A stretch of DNA of 62,911 nt from Bacteroidaceae bacterium (GCA_017645655.1 JAGCNZ010000045.1:1-62911), one strand, 5' to 3'. Counted from the first letter of the stretch, positions 8,355 through 18,222 are shown. Numbers and translations: made by a program. The notes: generated by a model from the sequence alone, not told the origin.

Positions 8355-10976
8355 TTAGTTCTGGATATGCACGTCTCGCTGCGGGAATGGTATCGTGATG
8401 TTGTTCTTGTTCAGGGTGTTGTAGATGATTTCCTTGACGCAGGCCGTGATGTTGAGTTTCTCTTCGACAAGCATCCAGATGCACACCTTGAGGTCGACGC
8501 TGCTTTCCCCGAAATCGCTGAAGGCCACGCTGACGGGGATGTTGGTGTCCGTGAGGGGACGTCCGTCGTCGGTCTTCTCGTGGCAGATGGGCGTGAGTGC
8601 CTCGACGAGCAACTGTCGCACCTGCTCCACGTCGGTGCCGTATGCCACTCCGACAGGCACTTTGATGAGCTCGTAGCGATGGTTGCGCGTCATGTTCTTG
8701 AAGTTCTTGCTGAACAGGGCACTATTGAGGAAAGCGATGACACTGCCGTCGTTCGTAGTGATCTGCGTGCTCTGATACGTGATGCTCTCCACGCGTCCGG
8801 CGATGCCGTCGCACTCGATGTAGTCGCCCACATGGATGCGTCCCGACATCAGACTGATGCCGTAGAAGAAGTTCTCCAATATGCTCTGCATGGCAAAGCC
8901 GAGGCCCGTTGCCAGACCAGCGCTGACGATGGTGATGCCATCCTTTGGAACGTCGAAGATAGCAAGCACGATGATGATGTAGAGACCCCAGCAGACAATG
9001 CCGATGACGTTGTGCGCCAGCGTCTTGTTGATGGCTTCGTTGTCGTCGCTGAGCTGCTTGCGATAGTGCAGGTAGAAGCTTCGCACGGCATAGTTGACGT
9101 AGCGGAAGATGAAGAAGAGCGCGGCTGCCATGCACACCAGGAAGAGCGAAATGCGGCACAGGTTAGTCTGGTTGACGATGTCGCGCGTAAAGATTTTGCG
9201 GCACAGACTCGTCATCTCGAATACCTGCGCTGCCCAGTAGATGCTCACCAGGATGGAGAGCACGGCAAGTATGGGCACGATGGTGCGGCAGAAGAGGTCG
9301 TACAACCACGTTCGGTCGATGAAATCGCCCTTTTTCACGCGTTTCATCAGAGACAGACGTCCCTCCTCGTCGTTGACATCGGTCGCGAGGTGCTTGATCA
9401 GGTAGCGTGCCTCGTACTTCTTCGTCAGGTCGTAGATGAACGTTATTGTCATGATGGCAGCCAACTGGAATGTCCACCAAATCATCACCTGCACAGCGAG
9501 CAGCGTGTAGCCTACCCAAGCAGCAAGGCAGGCGAAGAGCATGGCGGCTGTCGTGATGTGCGTATAGACCTTGTCGAGCAGCGGCAAGTACTGCCTGTGC
9601 CGCTTCGCCACGACATATTGCCAGATGGCGAAGACGAGCAGGATGGGCGGGAAGATGAGGTTGACCAGGGTGTTCGGGATGAGCACGATGCGGAACAGTA
9701 TGACGATGAACGCCAGCACCATCAGCGGTGTGTAGATGATGGCAGCATGTCGCATCTGCTCGCTCTTGAGGCGCACGTACAAGCTGAGGAAGACCGCCTC
9801 AAGCAGCCAGGCAATGTTGATGATGAGTCCCGTGCCCATCTGGATGAAGTTGCGCTGCACGGAAGCCCTCACCACCATCACGATGATGGCGAAGAGTGCG
9901 ATGCCAGCCACGAAGTTGAGCATGCGCCGCTTCTCCTTGAAATTCGGTCCCCGCCACTTCTTCGGCAACAGCCAGCGCAGTATGATATAACAAATGCCGA
10001 GCGAGAGTGCAAGGTAGAAGACAAGGAAGATGCTGATGAACATCACTGTCGCACCTCTCCACTCGGAGTAGAGCTGGCTGTGTCCCTCAAAAGGTTTGTA
10101 CTTCATGTCGACCGTCGACTTTGCCATCATAATCTGCATCGGCAGGGTGGCAAGGATGCGGAAATAGTTGGCGCCGCCGTTTCGGAAGATGTTGTCCTGC
10201 AGCAGCTTGTACCGGCTCTGTGCGTACTTGTCGAGTTCGAGCACCTTTTCTCTCACGCTTTGATAGTAGGCGTTCTCGGCTTCGAGGCTCTCCAGGAAGT
10301 GCTGCATGTTGTTGCGTATCGTATCGGCAAACAGCAGGCAGGCGTTTCTGTCGCGCTGCTGCGCTCTCGTCAGGAAAAGCGGCTCTCCCAGTTCTTCCTC
10401 TTCGGGAATCTCGTCTTCGGTCTCTTCCAGCATCTCCATGGTTGTCTCGTCCATCGATACGCGAGCGACGAGCAAGGAGTCTTGCTTGCCTGCCAACGAA
10501 TCGATGGCTTGCAGCAGGACGCTGTCGCTGGCAGTGAGGATGCTGTCCGCATCGATGACCGGCGGCATGCGCTTCAAGGAGCGGATGAGGTAGTCGGTGC
10601 GCTCGATGTCCTGCTTGATGCGGGCGATAATCTTGTCATACTGCCGCATCTTGCTGTTACGGTTGTCGAGGTCGCGCCTCAGGTTGGCCGCCTGCTGGCA
10701 GGCATACGCCATGTCGAAGGTGTTGTCGGTGGATTGGGAATAGAGCATCAGCCCTATCTGCTCGCATTGATGCATGTACCAAACCAGTTGCTGGTGTTGC
10801 TGCATGCCCTGCTGCTCGTAGCTCTGCATGAATGCCTGTTGCATCTCATAGTTGGTCTGCAACTCAGCTTTGAGCACGCCGAGCGTGCGTGCCAAGTCTT
10901 TCTCCTTGAGTACGGAGCCGACGGGCGTTATAAAGATGAGCAGCAATGCTGCCAGAAGGAAGAAACGCCTTTTCAT
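8355..10976 (-). CDS. MscS-family mechanosensitive ion channel
   Basis: The 873-residue inner-membrane protein resembles the large MscM/MscK-type members of the MscS family. A signal-like N-terminus (MKRRFFLLAALLLIFITPVG) precedes a long, probably periplasmic helical region (about 25-300) rich in Gln, Arg and Asp. About eight or more hydrophobic segments follow (about 300-640). The MscS pore and beta domain are at the C-terminus, seen as GLGFAMQSILENFFYGI, GDYIECDGIAGRVESI and NSALFSKNFKNMTRNHRYE. These channels release solutes on hypo-osmotic shock. The start codon lies 21 bp after the GH31 stop, so it is probably the last gene of that operon, although a link between a channel and glycosidases is not obvious. 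A long open frame on the opposite strand is a shadow. Confidence 0.9.
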   Translation of the reverse strand: MKRRFFLLAALLLIFITPVGSVLKEKDLARTLGVLKAELQTNYEMQQAFMQSYEQQGMQQHQQLVWYMHQCEQIGLMLYSQSTDNTFDMAYACQQAANLRRDLDNRNSKMRQYDKIIARIKQDIERTDYLIRSLKRMPPVIDADSILTASDSVLLQAIDSLAGKQDSLLVARVSMDETTMEMLEETEDEIPEEEELGEPLFLTRAQQRDRNACLLFADTIRNNMQHFLESLEAENAYYQSVREKVLELDKYAQSRYKLLQDNIFRNGGANYFRILATLPMQIMMAKSTVDMKYKPFEGHSQLYSEWRGATVMFISIFLVFYLALSLGICYIILRWLLPKKWRGPNFKEKRRMLNFVAGIALFAIIVMVVRASVQRNFIQMGTGLIINIAWLLEAVFLSLYVRLKSEQMRHAAIIYTPLMVLAFIVILFRIVLIPNTLVNLIFPPILLVFAIWQYVVAKRHRQYLPLLDKVYTHITTAAMLFACLAAWVGYTLLAVQVMIWWTFQLAAIMTITFIYDLTKKYEARYLIKHLATDVNDEEGRLSLMKRVKKGDFIDRTWLYDLFCRTIVPILAVLSILVSIYWAAQVFEMTSLCRKIFTRDIVNQTNLCRISLFLVCMAAALFFIFRYVNYAVRSFYLHYRKQLSDDNEAINKTLAHNVIGIVCWGLYIIIVLAIFDVPKDGITIVSAGLATGLGFAMQSILENFFYGISLMSGRIHVGDYIECDGIAGRVESITYQSTQITTNDGSVIAFLNSALFSKNFKNMTRNHRYELIKVPVGVAYGTDVEQVRQLLVEALTPICHEKTDDGRPLTDTNIPVSVAFSDFGESSVDLKVCIWMLVEEKLNITACVKEIIYNTLNKNNITIPFPQRDVHIQN

Positions 10977-10997
10977 TTACTATTTGACATTAACTGT

Positions 10998-13964
10998 TTA
11001 TTTACGAATGAGAAGCGTCTGCATCCTCAGGATGGCATTGTACTCGTTGTCGTAGTACTCGATGCGCACGCTGTACTTCTTGCCTTTCTCGACGGAGATG
11101 GTGGCGTTGCGGGTTGTCTCTGCATGGTCGCCCCAGTCGCTGAAGAGTTCCTTGCCGTCCACGATGAGACGATAAGCGTCATCGCCCGTCATGATGAACA
11201 TCACGTCGCCCGACTCAGGAGCGGTAAAGGTGCTCTCTGCCGTCATGCTCCAATAGTTCTCGGGAATGCCTTCTGTAGGACTGCCGCCGATGAAGAAATC
11301 AAGCTTCTCCAAGTGACCTGTTGCCTTTGCCTCGCCTTCGAGCTTCTTGCCCAGGAAGTAGCGGAGGTCGAACCCAGTGCCTGCTGCAGTGCTGTATGCC
11401 TCGGGAGAAACCTCGGCGAGCATCTTTCCGTCTTCGCCCACCTGACGCAGGAAGCGGTCGAAATTCTCGTTCTTGCCCATCTGCTCGACAAGCACGACGG
11501 GCAACTTCTTATAGAACTGATGGAAGCGGTCGAGTGTCTCATCTTGCCTCTCGGGATGATAGGAGAGGCGCAGCGGCGTGGCTTCGAGGAAGCCGAAACC
11601 TTCCGTGTAGACCATGCCGGCATCGTGCTGCTTGAAGTCCTGCACGGCATTCTGGATGCGATGGAATTGTCCCTTCTCACCATCTGCCACGGCATAATAG
11701 GCTGAGGGGAACGTCACGTCAATGGTCGCGCCCTTGCTGCAGTCGATGCTTCCCATGGCGATGCTTGTCTCGAGGTTCAAGCCGTCGTAGGTGAAGGCGA
11801 CCTTCTTGCCATCGACACTCACGGACTGAGGTGCCTTCTGGCAAGGCAGTGCAAGTGTGTAGTCACGGCGTGCCGGCATGTCCTTGTAGTTTCCCTTTCG
11901 CTGACCAATCGTGACTGTGAGGCGTTCGCTGTCGCGTCGATAGGAGAGGAGCGTGGTGGCGTATTCGTCGACGTATTTCTTGTCTTCGCCATTATCCTCG
12001 TAAAGCGTGAACTCATCCTTGTCGCCACCAGGGAAGACGCGAACGATGATGGGCTGTTCCGTACCGCTCAGGTTCTTGACTTTGCCGTAGTAGGGAATGA
12101 TGCTGCCTGCCTTGACATAGACAGGATACTCGTCCATCGAGAATTGTCGCTCGATGCTTTGTCCGCCTTTAAGCATTGTGCCGGTCTCATACTCCAGCCA
12201 TTGTCCTTTGGGTAGCCAGGCCTTTACTGTTGCCAGACCGCTCTCCTTGTTGACCGCCTCAGTGACTGGAGCGATGAGCATCTTGTCGCCAAACATGTAT
12301 TGCTCCTTCATCTCGTATGCTTCCTTTGCCTCAGGATAGTCGTAATACATAGGACGGCAGAGCGAGATACCGGTCTCGTAGTCCTGGCGTGCCATAGTAT
12401 ATATATAAGGTACAAGGGCATAGCGTCCGTTGATGACATTTGTGAGACGACGTTGCGTCACCTGATCAAATGCCCACGGCTCTTTATTCAGGCTGGGATC
12501 TTTTGCGCTATGGCTGCGTATGATAGGCAGATATTGTCCCATCTGCATGGCGCGAGTGTAGAGCTCAGGCTCAACTCCCATGCCGTATCTCTTGACCTGG
12601 TGTCCGCCGATGTCATGGCTCCAGTAACCATAGAGCACGTTGGATGCCGTGCTGTTGAAGTAGGGTAGGAAGCGCAGGCTTTCCCATGTGATGTAGGAGT
12701 CTCCCGAGAAGCCTATCTGATAGCGATGATTGCCGAGACCTCCCCAGCGGTGATAGAGCAAGGGACGCTTCGTGCCGTTCAGCTCCATATCCGTAAACCA
12801 AATGTAGTTGCACCAGAATACATTGTCGAGGTTTTTCAGGGTGCGGTCTTTCTCCCATTGCTGCCAGTCGAGCCACCAGAAGTCGACGCCTTCGTCGATA
12901 TATGGGTGCAGATATGTGTCGAACAATGCCTTGACATAGCGTTTATTGCTGCCTTGCCATTCGACGGTCTTGCCGTTCTCAATGCCGGCACGTCTGATGA
13001 ACTCCTGATACTTCTTTTCATAGGGACGAACGCCGTCGGCAGGGTGAAGGTTCATAGTAGTCTTGACGCCTTGATCGTCGAGATAGGCGAGGAACTTCTT
13101 GTAGTCAGGGAAGAGTCGCTCGTTCCAGTCCCATCCTGTCCATCCACCACCTGCTTGCTCACTTATCGGGTGCCAGTCCATGTCGATAACCAACACGTCG
13201 AGCGGCAAGTCGAGGCGCTGGAAGTTGCCGATGAGGTCACGCAGGTCTTTGTCGCTATAACTCCAGTAGCGGCTCCACCAATAGCCAAAGGTGTAGCGAG
13301 GTGGCAGAGGAACTTTGCCGGCGAATTTTGTGAAGCTCTTCAACGCGCCCTTGTAGTCATGACCATATGCCATGAAGTACCAGTCCTGTGCACCTTCGGC
13401 ACTACTGCGCTCCTTGACCCAATCCCAGTCTTGTGCCCCGTCGAAGAGGTAGTTCTTTGAGTCGTCGATGAGCGTCCAGCCATCAGTGGCGAGCAGACCG
13501 TCCTCGAGAGGCATGGCGTGCTTAGGATTGCTGTACTGATAGGTGTCGCCGTCGTAGCCGTCGAGTGTGCGATAAGTTCCTTTCAGGTTGCCTTTCTGCT
13601 TTGTGCCAGGCGTCCAGGTGAATGGAATGCCGAGAGCTTTGGCAGAAGTGATGGTGAGGTTGTTTGCACTCAGTGGTGCACCATCTTTCTTGTATGTGAG
13701 TTTGAACTTGCTGGTTGTGATGACTACTTTGCTGCCACTCGTTGAGGCTTTGTGCGGCACGCTACCATACTCGCGAATGACCGCGACGAAACTTTTCTCG
13801 TCTACAAACTTCCCGTCGGGAGCATATTCGAGGCGTATTGTCCCCTCATCGATGAGGGTGAAGCGAACATGAGCATCGCGATAGACTTCTCCTGCCAGTG
13901 TTGTGCTTGGCATGATGGCAAGAGCGAGAAGGGCTGTTGCCAGACAGAGGATATTAGATTTCAT
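10998..13964 (-). CDS. secreted GH31 alpha-glycosidase with C-terminal PA14 domain
   Basis: The protein has 988 residues and a signal peptide (MKSNILCLATALLALAIMPSTTLA). The GH31 N-terminal beta-domain is followed by the TIM barrel, with LDVLVIDMDWH and WTGWDWNERLFPDY typical of the family. The likely nucleophile is Asp366 in FWWLDWQQW and the likely acid/base Asp422 in GFSGDSYITWESL; YWSHDIGGH is a conserved substrate-pocket strand. From about residue 830 a PA14-like domain (FTAPESGDVMFIMTGDDAYR and later) probably binds glycan. The family hydrolyses alpha-glucosides, alpha-xylosides or related bonds; sequence alone does not fix which. The start is 6 bp after the stop of the glutaminase-like gene and 21 bp before mscS, indicating one operon. 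Confidence 0.9.
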   Translation of the reverse strand: MKSNILCLATALLALAIMPSTTLAGEVYRDAHVRFTLIDEGTIRLEYAPDGKFVDEKSFVAVIREYGSVPHKASTSGSKVVITTSKFKLTYKKDGAPLSANNLTITSAKALGIPFTWTPGTKQKGNLKGTYRTLDGYDGDTYQYSNPKHAMPLEDGLLATDGWTLIDDSKNYLFDGAQDWDWVKERSSAEGAQDWYFMAYGHDYKGALKSFTKFAGKVPLPPRYTFGYWWSRYWSYSDKDLRDLIGNFQRLDLPLDVLVIDMDWHPISEQAGGGWTGWDWNERLFPDYKKFLAYLDDQGVKTTMNLHPADGVRPYEKKYQEFIRRAGIENGKTVEWQGSNKRYVKALFDTYLHPYIDEGVDFWWLDWQQWEKDRTLKNLDNVFWCNYIWFTDMELNGTKRPLLYHRWGGLGNHRYQIGFSGDSYITWESLRFLPYFNSTASNVLYGYWSHDIGGHQVKRYGMGVEPELYTRAMQMGQYLPIIRSHSAKDPSLNKEPWAFDQVTQRRLTNVINGRYALVPYIYTMARQDYETGISLCRPMYYDYPEAKEAYEMKEQYMFGDKMLIAPVTEAVNKESGLATVKAWLPKGQWLEYETGTMLKGGQSIERQFSMDEYPVYVKAGSIIPYYGKVKNLSGTEQPIIVRVFPGGDKDEFTLYEDNGEDKKYVDEYATTLLSYRRDSERLTVTIGQRKGNYKDMPARRDYTLALPCQKAPQSVSVDGKKVAFTYDGLNLETSIAMGSIDCSKGATIDVTFPSAYYAVADGEKGQFHRIQNAVQDFKQHDAGMVYTEGFGFLEATPLRLSYHPERQDETLDRFHQFYKKLPVVLVEQMGKNENFDRFLRQVGEDGKMLAEVSPEAYSTAAGTGFDLRYFLGKKLEGEAKATGHLEKLDFFIGGSPTEGIPENYWSMTAESTFTAPESGDVMFIMTGDDAYRLIVDGKELFSDWGDHAETTRNATISVEKGKKYSVRIEYYDNEYNAILRMQTLLIRK

Positions 13965-13970
13965 AGTAGG

Positions 13971-16628
13971 TTATTTGATGAATATCTTTTTGTTGTCCTT
14001 GATGTAAATACCTTTCCCGGGTTTTGTCCATTGACGTCCGTTGAGGTCGAACCAACGATGTTCGCTGTCGTTGCTGGTTATGTTTTGCGGACAGTTGATG
14101 CCTGTCGGGTCGTTGACGTCGAACTGCTCAACGAAGACGCGCATCCAGTAGCCTCCCACGACGCTTCGTGCCTGGAACATTGCCTGGTTGCCGTTTTTGA
14201 CGTCGTGGTTGTCGCTGACGGGAACACGCGATGATGTCTCGTTGATGTACTTCCAGAGTGTGTTGATGAGTTGTGAGCGTTGAGTTGTCTGGTCTGCGAA
14301 TCCCATGGCCCACATCTGCCAGTCGCTCTTGCAGTAGTTGCCTCTGCTGTCGAGCGGCAAGCCGTAGGTTTCCATCTTATTCATGTAGTAGGTCATTTCG
14401 GTGGTGCGGACGTCCTTCATGATGTCCCATTGCCAGATTTTGTCCCATATGAGGTTGTACTTTGTGCTCCATGTGCTGCTTTCTGCTCCGAAGTTGAGCA
14501 GGCTGTGTCGGTTGTTGCCGTATCCGACCATGCCGTTCTGTTTCCAGAAAGATGCCATGTCCTGTGCTTTCGCTTTGTACTCGTCGGCTCCTTCGTCGTC
14601 GCCCAGCATGCGGAGTATCTCGCTGTAGCTCATGACGCCCATGATTGCTTTGGCAGCGAGGTTGGTGTTGCGTGCGCTGTGTCCCATGAAGTCGTCTGTG
14701 CAGAGTTGGTTTGCGGGGTCTTTGCCGTTCTCGACGAGGTAGTTTGCCCACTTTGTCATATACGGCAGGTATTTTCTGAGGTAATCGAGGTCGCCGTCCA
14801 GTCGTGCGATGAGTGCTGCGAGCGTGAGCATGTTGCCGCTTTGCTCGACGGGCATGGTGCTGCCGCTGCCGTCGGCGGGGTTACCATAGTGGTTGCCGTT
14901 GGCTTGCGGGTAGTGTCCGAGGTCGTGGTTGGGGAAGTCGTAGTTCCACTTGCCCAGCGCGCTGTACTCGAAGACTGGTGTTATCATGGCCTTGGCGAGT
15001 GCGGGGTTGTAGATCCAGTAGAGTGGTTGCGAGGGATAGGTGACGTCGAGAGTGTTGATGAAGCCGCCCGAGTTGTTTTCCCGGCTCATGAACATGAGGT
15101 TGCCGCTCTTGTCGGTGAAGAGTTTGTGGGCAGCGTTTGTCTGTCGGTAGACGCTTGCCAGTATCTCTCCATACTTGGTTCCGCCCACGAGATAGCCGTC
15201 TATGTAGATTTGCTGGTCCATGAGTCGGCAGCGTCGCATGATGTCGTTGTAGTTCTCGTAGAGGTCGTCGAAGCGTGCGAAGATGTTGACCCTTCCATTG
15301 TTAGACCAGTAGCCTCTGCGGTTGTTTTCGAAGTATTGGATGGAGTAGGTGTCGTCGTATCCAATCAGGGCAAAGCCGCTTTTGCTTTCGTTGGTCACGA
15401 TGCCGAGGCTGTCGTTGTAGACAATGCTGTAGTACGTGCCGCCAGCGCTGGTTTTGGAGGACAGACTGCTTGTCACCGTGCCTTGGCTGGCAAACTCGTG
15501 GAGCAGGTCGTCGTGCTTGCCGAGCTTGAGGTTGTGACCTTCCGCCTTGTCGTTGAAGACGTAGACGTAGCCCCAGTCGATGAGGTCTTCCGTCTGCGAC
15601 AGTACTTCTTGTTTAGCATTGCCTCCATAGAAATACTCTTTTCCGTTGTACTGCCTGCGCTTTGTCGTTGTGTTTTGACTCATGTTGCGGATAGCCATCT
15701 CGGCACTGGTCTGCAGGTACATGCGTACGTCGTGGGGCTGTCCGTCGTTGGCTGTGGCTTGGTACGAGATGTAGGCGATGGGTGTGGAGAAGAGGGTGAG
15801 GTCGGTCATCACCTGTGGTGTGGTGAAGACGACGTCGAGGTCAATGCCTCCGCAGCGGAAGGTGTAGTAGGTGCTGGTGGCGTTGACGGTGCATGCCGTC
15901 TGCTGTGCTTCTTGGAGGACACTCAGGTAGAGGCCCATGTCGACATAGGCGCCGCCATAGGTGTTGTGGCAGTGGCAGGCAATCACGTTGTTGCCCTGCC
16001 GGAGCAGGTTCTTGTTTATCTTGACGGCTGTTCCCGAGACGTCCCAGTTGTAGCCGGTGGAGACGACTTGTGTGCCGTTGACGTACAGTTCGAAGGTATC
16101 GTCGTGCTTGTACATCACGTAGTAGAGGGCGTTGTCGTCTATTTCATCGAGTGTGAAGCTGCGTCGCACCCAGATGTCTTTGTTGTCGCCCGACCATGGG
16201 GTTTTCACGGACTTGTTGTAGTTGTTGTCTCCTCCGCCCCAGGGGGCTTCGCCGCTCTGCCAGCTGCTGTCGTCGTAGTTGATGGTTGTCCAGGAGCCCG
16301 AGGGTCTGCTGGTGACGTATTGGCCTGTCCATGACTGCTCGGAAGCCATCGGGCATACGCCTTCCATGCTCTCGCCCATGAAGCGATAGGCCTTGTCGTC
16401 CACGAATATTGCGCCGTTCAGGGGCTTTTTCACGCCGCTCCAGTGCGTGACGCTGCCGTCGTAGAGGTGGTCGTACTTGCTCCAGAGGCAGAAGTACGGG
16501 TCGACCGTGATGAGGGGCACAGCGGGAAGTCGCAGGTTGTTCTGGTGTACTGGAGTGAAAAACTCGGGATTCAGTGCACTGCCAGTCAGTGTGACGAGGC
16601 AGAAGAGGGATGTAAACAATCTTTTCAT
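13971..16628 (-). CDS. secreted glutaminase-like (DUF4965/DUF1793) protein with inserted beta-sandwich
   Basis: The protein has 885 residues with signal peptide MKRLFTSLFCLVTLTG. The N-terminus LPAVPLITVDPYFCLWS is the hallmark of the glutaminase-A-like family common in Bacteroides. A galactose-binding-like beta-sandwich is inserted at about 95-240 (WTTINYDDSSWQSGEAPWG, IWVRRSFTL, DDTFELYVNG). The DUF4965/DUF1793 alpha-barrel follows (about 480-830), with DLGHYPQANG and PVEQSGNMLTLAALIAR. The tail WFDLNGRQWTKPGKGIY and KDNKKIFIK resembles a type IX sorting domain. Family members are annotated as glutaminases, but many act in glycan-use loci, so the true substrate is uncertain. It is the first gene of the operon with GH31; the -7 box is at 16655-16662. 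Confidence 0.85.
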   Translation of the reverse strand: MKRLFTSLFCLVTLTGSALNPEFFTPVHQNNLRLPAVPLITVDPYFCLWSKYDHLYDGSVTHWSGVKKPLNGAIFVDDKAYRFMGESMEGVCPMASEQSWTGQYVTSRPSGSWTTINYDDSSWQSGEAPWGGGDNNYNKSVKTPWSGDNKDIWVRRSFTLDEIDDNALYYVMYKHDDTFELYVNGTQVVSTGYNWDVSGTAVKINKNLLRQGNNVIACHCHNTYGGAYVDMGLYLSVLQEAQQTACTVNATSTYYTFRCGGIDLDVVFTTPQVMTDLTLFSTPIAYISYQATANDGQPHDVRMYLQTSAEMAIRNMSQNTTTKRRQYNGKEYFYGGNAKQEVLSQTEDLIDWGYVYVFNDKAEGHNLKLGKHDDLLHEFASQGTVTSSLSSKTSAGGTYYSIVYNDSLGIVTNESKSGFALIGYDDTYSIQYFENNRRGYWSNNGRVNIFARFDDLYENYNDIMRRCRLMDQQIYIDGYLVGGTKYGEILASVYRQTNAAHKLFTDKSGNLMFMSRENNSGGFINTLDVTYPSQPLYWIYNPALAKAMITPVFEYSALGKWNYDFPNHDLGHYPQANGNHYGNPADGSGSTMPVEQSGNMLTLAALIARLDGDLDYLRKYLPYMTKWANYLVENGKDPANQLCTDDFMGHSARNTNLAAKAIMGVMSYSEILRMLGDDEGADEYKAKAQDMASFWKQNGMVGYGNNRHSLLNFGAESSTWSTKYNLIWDKIWQWDIMKDVRTTEMTYYMNKMETYGLPLDSRGNYCKSDWQMWAMGFADQTTQRSQLINTLWKYINETSSRVPVSDNHDVKNGNQAMFQARSVVGGYWMRVFVEQFDVNDPTGINCPQNITSNDSEHRWFDLNGRQWTKPGKGIYIKDNKKIFIK

Positions 16629-16654
16629 AATGCAAAAATAGTAGAATATTTGCG

Positions 16655-16662
16655 CAAAGATA
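16655..16662 (-). promoter_or_regulatory. -7 box (TATCTTTG) of the glutaminase-GH31-mscS operon
   Basis: TATCTTTG on the minus strand, 26 bp upstream of the ATG, fits the Bacteroidetes TAnnTTTG box. I see no clear TTTG -33 element at the usual distance. Confidence 0.55.
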
Positions 16663-16733
16663 CGATTTTTTTCGTTTCCCTCCTAACATTATGACGAAAA
16701 AGAATGAAATACCTCCTGAGGGGTGAATGAAAA

Positions 16734-16840
16734 CGCAACGTGTGAAGATGCAAAACATCACGTGGGATAAATCGAATTATTACACGTTAAATTTCAAATA
16801 TCACGTGTAATATTTTGAATCATCGCGTGCCGTGTTTTCA
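16734..16840 (-). repeat. CACGTG array C
   Basis: Hexamers AACGTG, CACGTG, CACGTT, CACGTG and CGCGTG start at 16737, 16759, 16783, 16802 and 16824 (periods 22, 24, 19, 22), so this copy is partly decayed. It is oriented opposite to A and B and bordered by GAATGAAAACGC on one side and GCGTGCCGTGTTTTCAA on the other, motifs shared with arrays D, E, G and H. It lies just 3' of the TolC gene. Confidence 0.8.
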
Positions 16841-16863
16841 AGTGCCCCTTGGGGGGTCTGGTT

Positions 16864-18222
16864 TCAGAGCGCTTTGCGGCGGTAGTCGGCCAGTGCCACC
16901 TGATAGTTTGCTTTGGCCTGAGCCAGGTTGTTCTGTGCCTGGCGGTTCAGCGTCTCGGCATCGAGCAGGTCGGTCAGGGTGCAGGTGCTCATGCGATACT
17001 GGTCGGAGGTCATGCGCAGGTTCTCAGCCGCTTCGTCGCAACTCGCCTGGGCAATCTGTGTCTGCTTGTAGGCTTCCTGCAAATTCGTCCACGCTCTTTC
17101 GATGTCTATCTGCAGCATTTGCCTTGCATTTTCGCGGTCGCTTTGAGCCTGCTGAAGTTTAATTTTCTGCCGTTTCATCGCATAACTTCCGCCCCACCAG
17201 TCGCTGATGGGAATGGAGAGGGTGCCGAAGACGAGTCCGTTGTTGAGGTTGGAAGGCACATACTCCTTTGCCCTCTGCGAGAAACCGCCCAGACCGGTGT
17301 GGTAGCCGCCCAGTCCGACTGCCAGATGGGGCAGGTACTTGCCGCGCTCCATCCTGACCTGAAGCCTCTGTGCCTCCACCGCCTTGCCCAGCAGCTGCAG
17401 CTCTTCGCGATGGTCGGGCGACAGGCTCAACGGCCCCGCTCCTGCCTCGATAGGCTGCTCAGCAGCCTTGTCTTCGAGCACGATGTCGAAGTTCTTGTCC
17501 GCCTCGGCTGGCTCGATGCCGATTTGTTGGGCGAGAAGAAGCCTGAGCACATGGTCGGCATTCTCGAGCTTGAGGCGGTTGGAAGAGAGTTCCTGCTGGC
17601 GGAGGCGTACCTTCAGCACCGAGTTGCGCGTCGTCACGCCGGCCCGGAGGAAGTTTTCCACCTGCGCCATCACGGCATCCATCTGTTTCTCGGCTGCCTC
17701 GATGGTGCTCAGGTTGTAGCGAACCTGCGCGAGTTGCCAGAAGCATTCGGTCACCTTCTGGAGCACCTCCTTCTCGGTCAGTTGCTGCTTCAGCGTCATT
17801 ACATCCTCCTGCAGGCGTGCCAACTTGTTGCCCGTCACGATTTGTCCGCCGTGAAAGACCGGTTGGATGAGAGTCGCGGAGGCAGAGTAGCCTCTGTTCA
17901 ACTCCTGAACGCTGAACGGTCTTCCTATGAGTGGGGCGAACTGCATGCTGATGGCGGCAATCTCCTGAGGGTAGGTGCCGTCCGCCTTGACCATCTCGTC
18001 GAAACAACGGAAGGCAAGCACGTTGGCGCTGATGCGAGGGAAATAATTCGTGAAAGCCTCTTTCTTCTGCTCCGAGGCGGCCTCGATCTCGAATGCCGCA
18101 TTGCGCAGTTCGTAGTTGTTCTGCCTGGCGCGCTCAAGACATTGCTCCAGTGTCAGCTTCTGAGCAGCCACGTTTTGACAGAAAAGCAAGGCTGTTATGA
18201 AGGGTAAGATATAGCGTTTCAT
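16864..18222 (-). CDS. TolC-family outer membrane efflux protein
   Basis: This is the outer-membrane channel of the tripartite RND pump encoded here. I chose the ATG at 18222 because it gives a proper signal peptide (MKRYILPFITALLFCQNVAAQ), whereas upstream in-frame starts lie inside the permease 3' end. The mature protein has the two long TolC repeats rich in Ala, Gln and Glu, beginning KLTLEQCLERARQNNYELRN. The second repeat runs to LTDLLDAETLNRQAQNNLAQ, the standard C-terminal TolC motif. Length (452 residues) is normal. It begins 27 bp after the permease stop and is the last gene of the operon, with array C just downstream. Confidence 0.93.
   Translation of the reverse strand: MKRYILPFITALLFCQNVAAQKLTLEQCLERARQNNYELRNAAFEIEAASEQKKEAFTNYFPRISANVLAFRCFDEMVKADGTYPQEIAAISMQFAPLIGRPFSVQELNRGYSASATLIQPVFHGGQIVTGNKLARLQEDVMTLKQQLTEKEVLQKVTECFWQLAQVRYNLSTIEAAEKQMDAVMAQVENFLRAGVTTRNSVLKVRLRQQELSSNRLKLENADHVLRLLLAQQIGIEPAEADKNFDIVLEDKAAEQPIEAGAGPLSLSPDHREELQLLGKAVEAQRLQVRMERGKYLPHLAVGLGGYHTGLGGFSQRAKEYVPSNLNNGLVFGTLSIPISDWWGGSYAMKRQKIKLQQAQSDRENARQMLQIDIERAWTNLQEAYKQTQIAQASCDEAAENLRMTSDQYRMSTCTLTDLLDAETLNRQAQNNLAQAKANYQVALADYRRKAL

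Noticed and set aside
8331-11705. 1124-codon open frame on the plus strand opposite mscS and GH31
   Set aside because: It crosses two well-supported minus-strand genes and their junction, starts within array B and has His/Asp/Val-rich composition typical of the antisense of GC-biased codons. No ribosome site or domain is seen.
14280-16334. 684-codon open frame on the plus strand opposite the glutaminase-like gene
   Set aside because: Antisense shadow with a Val/Ala/Cys-rich composition and no recognisable domain; the minus-strand gene is clear.
16849-18207. 452-codon plus-strand frame opposite tolC
   Set aside because: Covers tolC in antisense with Leu/His/Gln-rich sequence and no motif.
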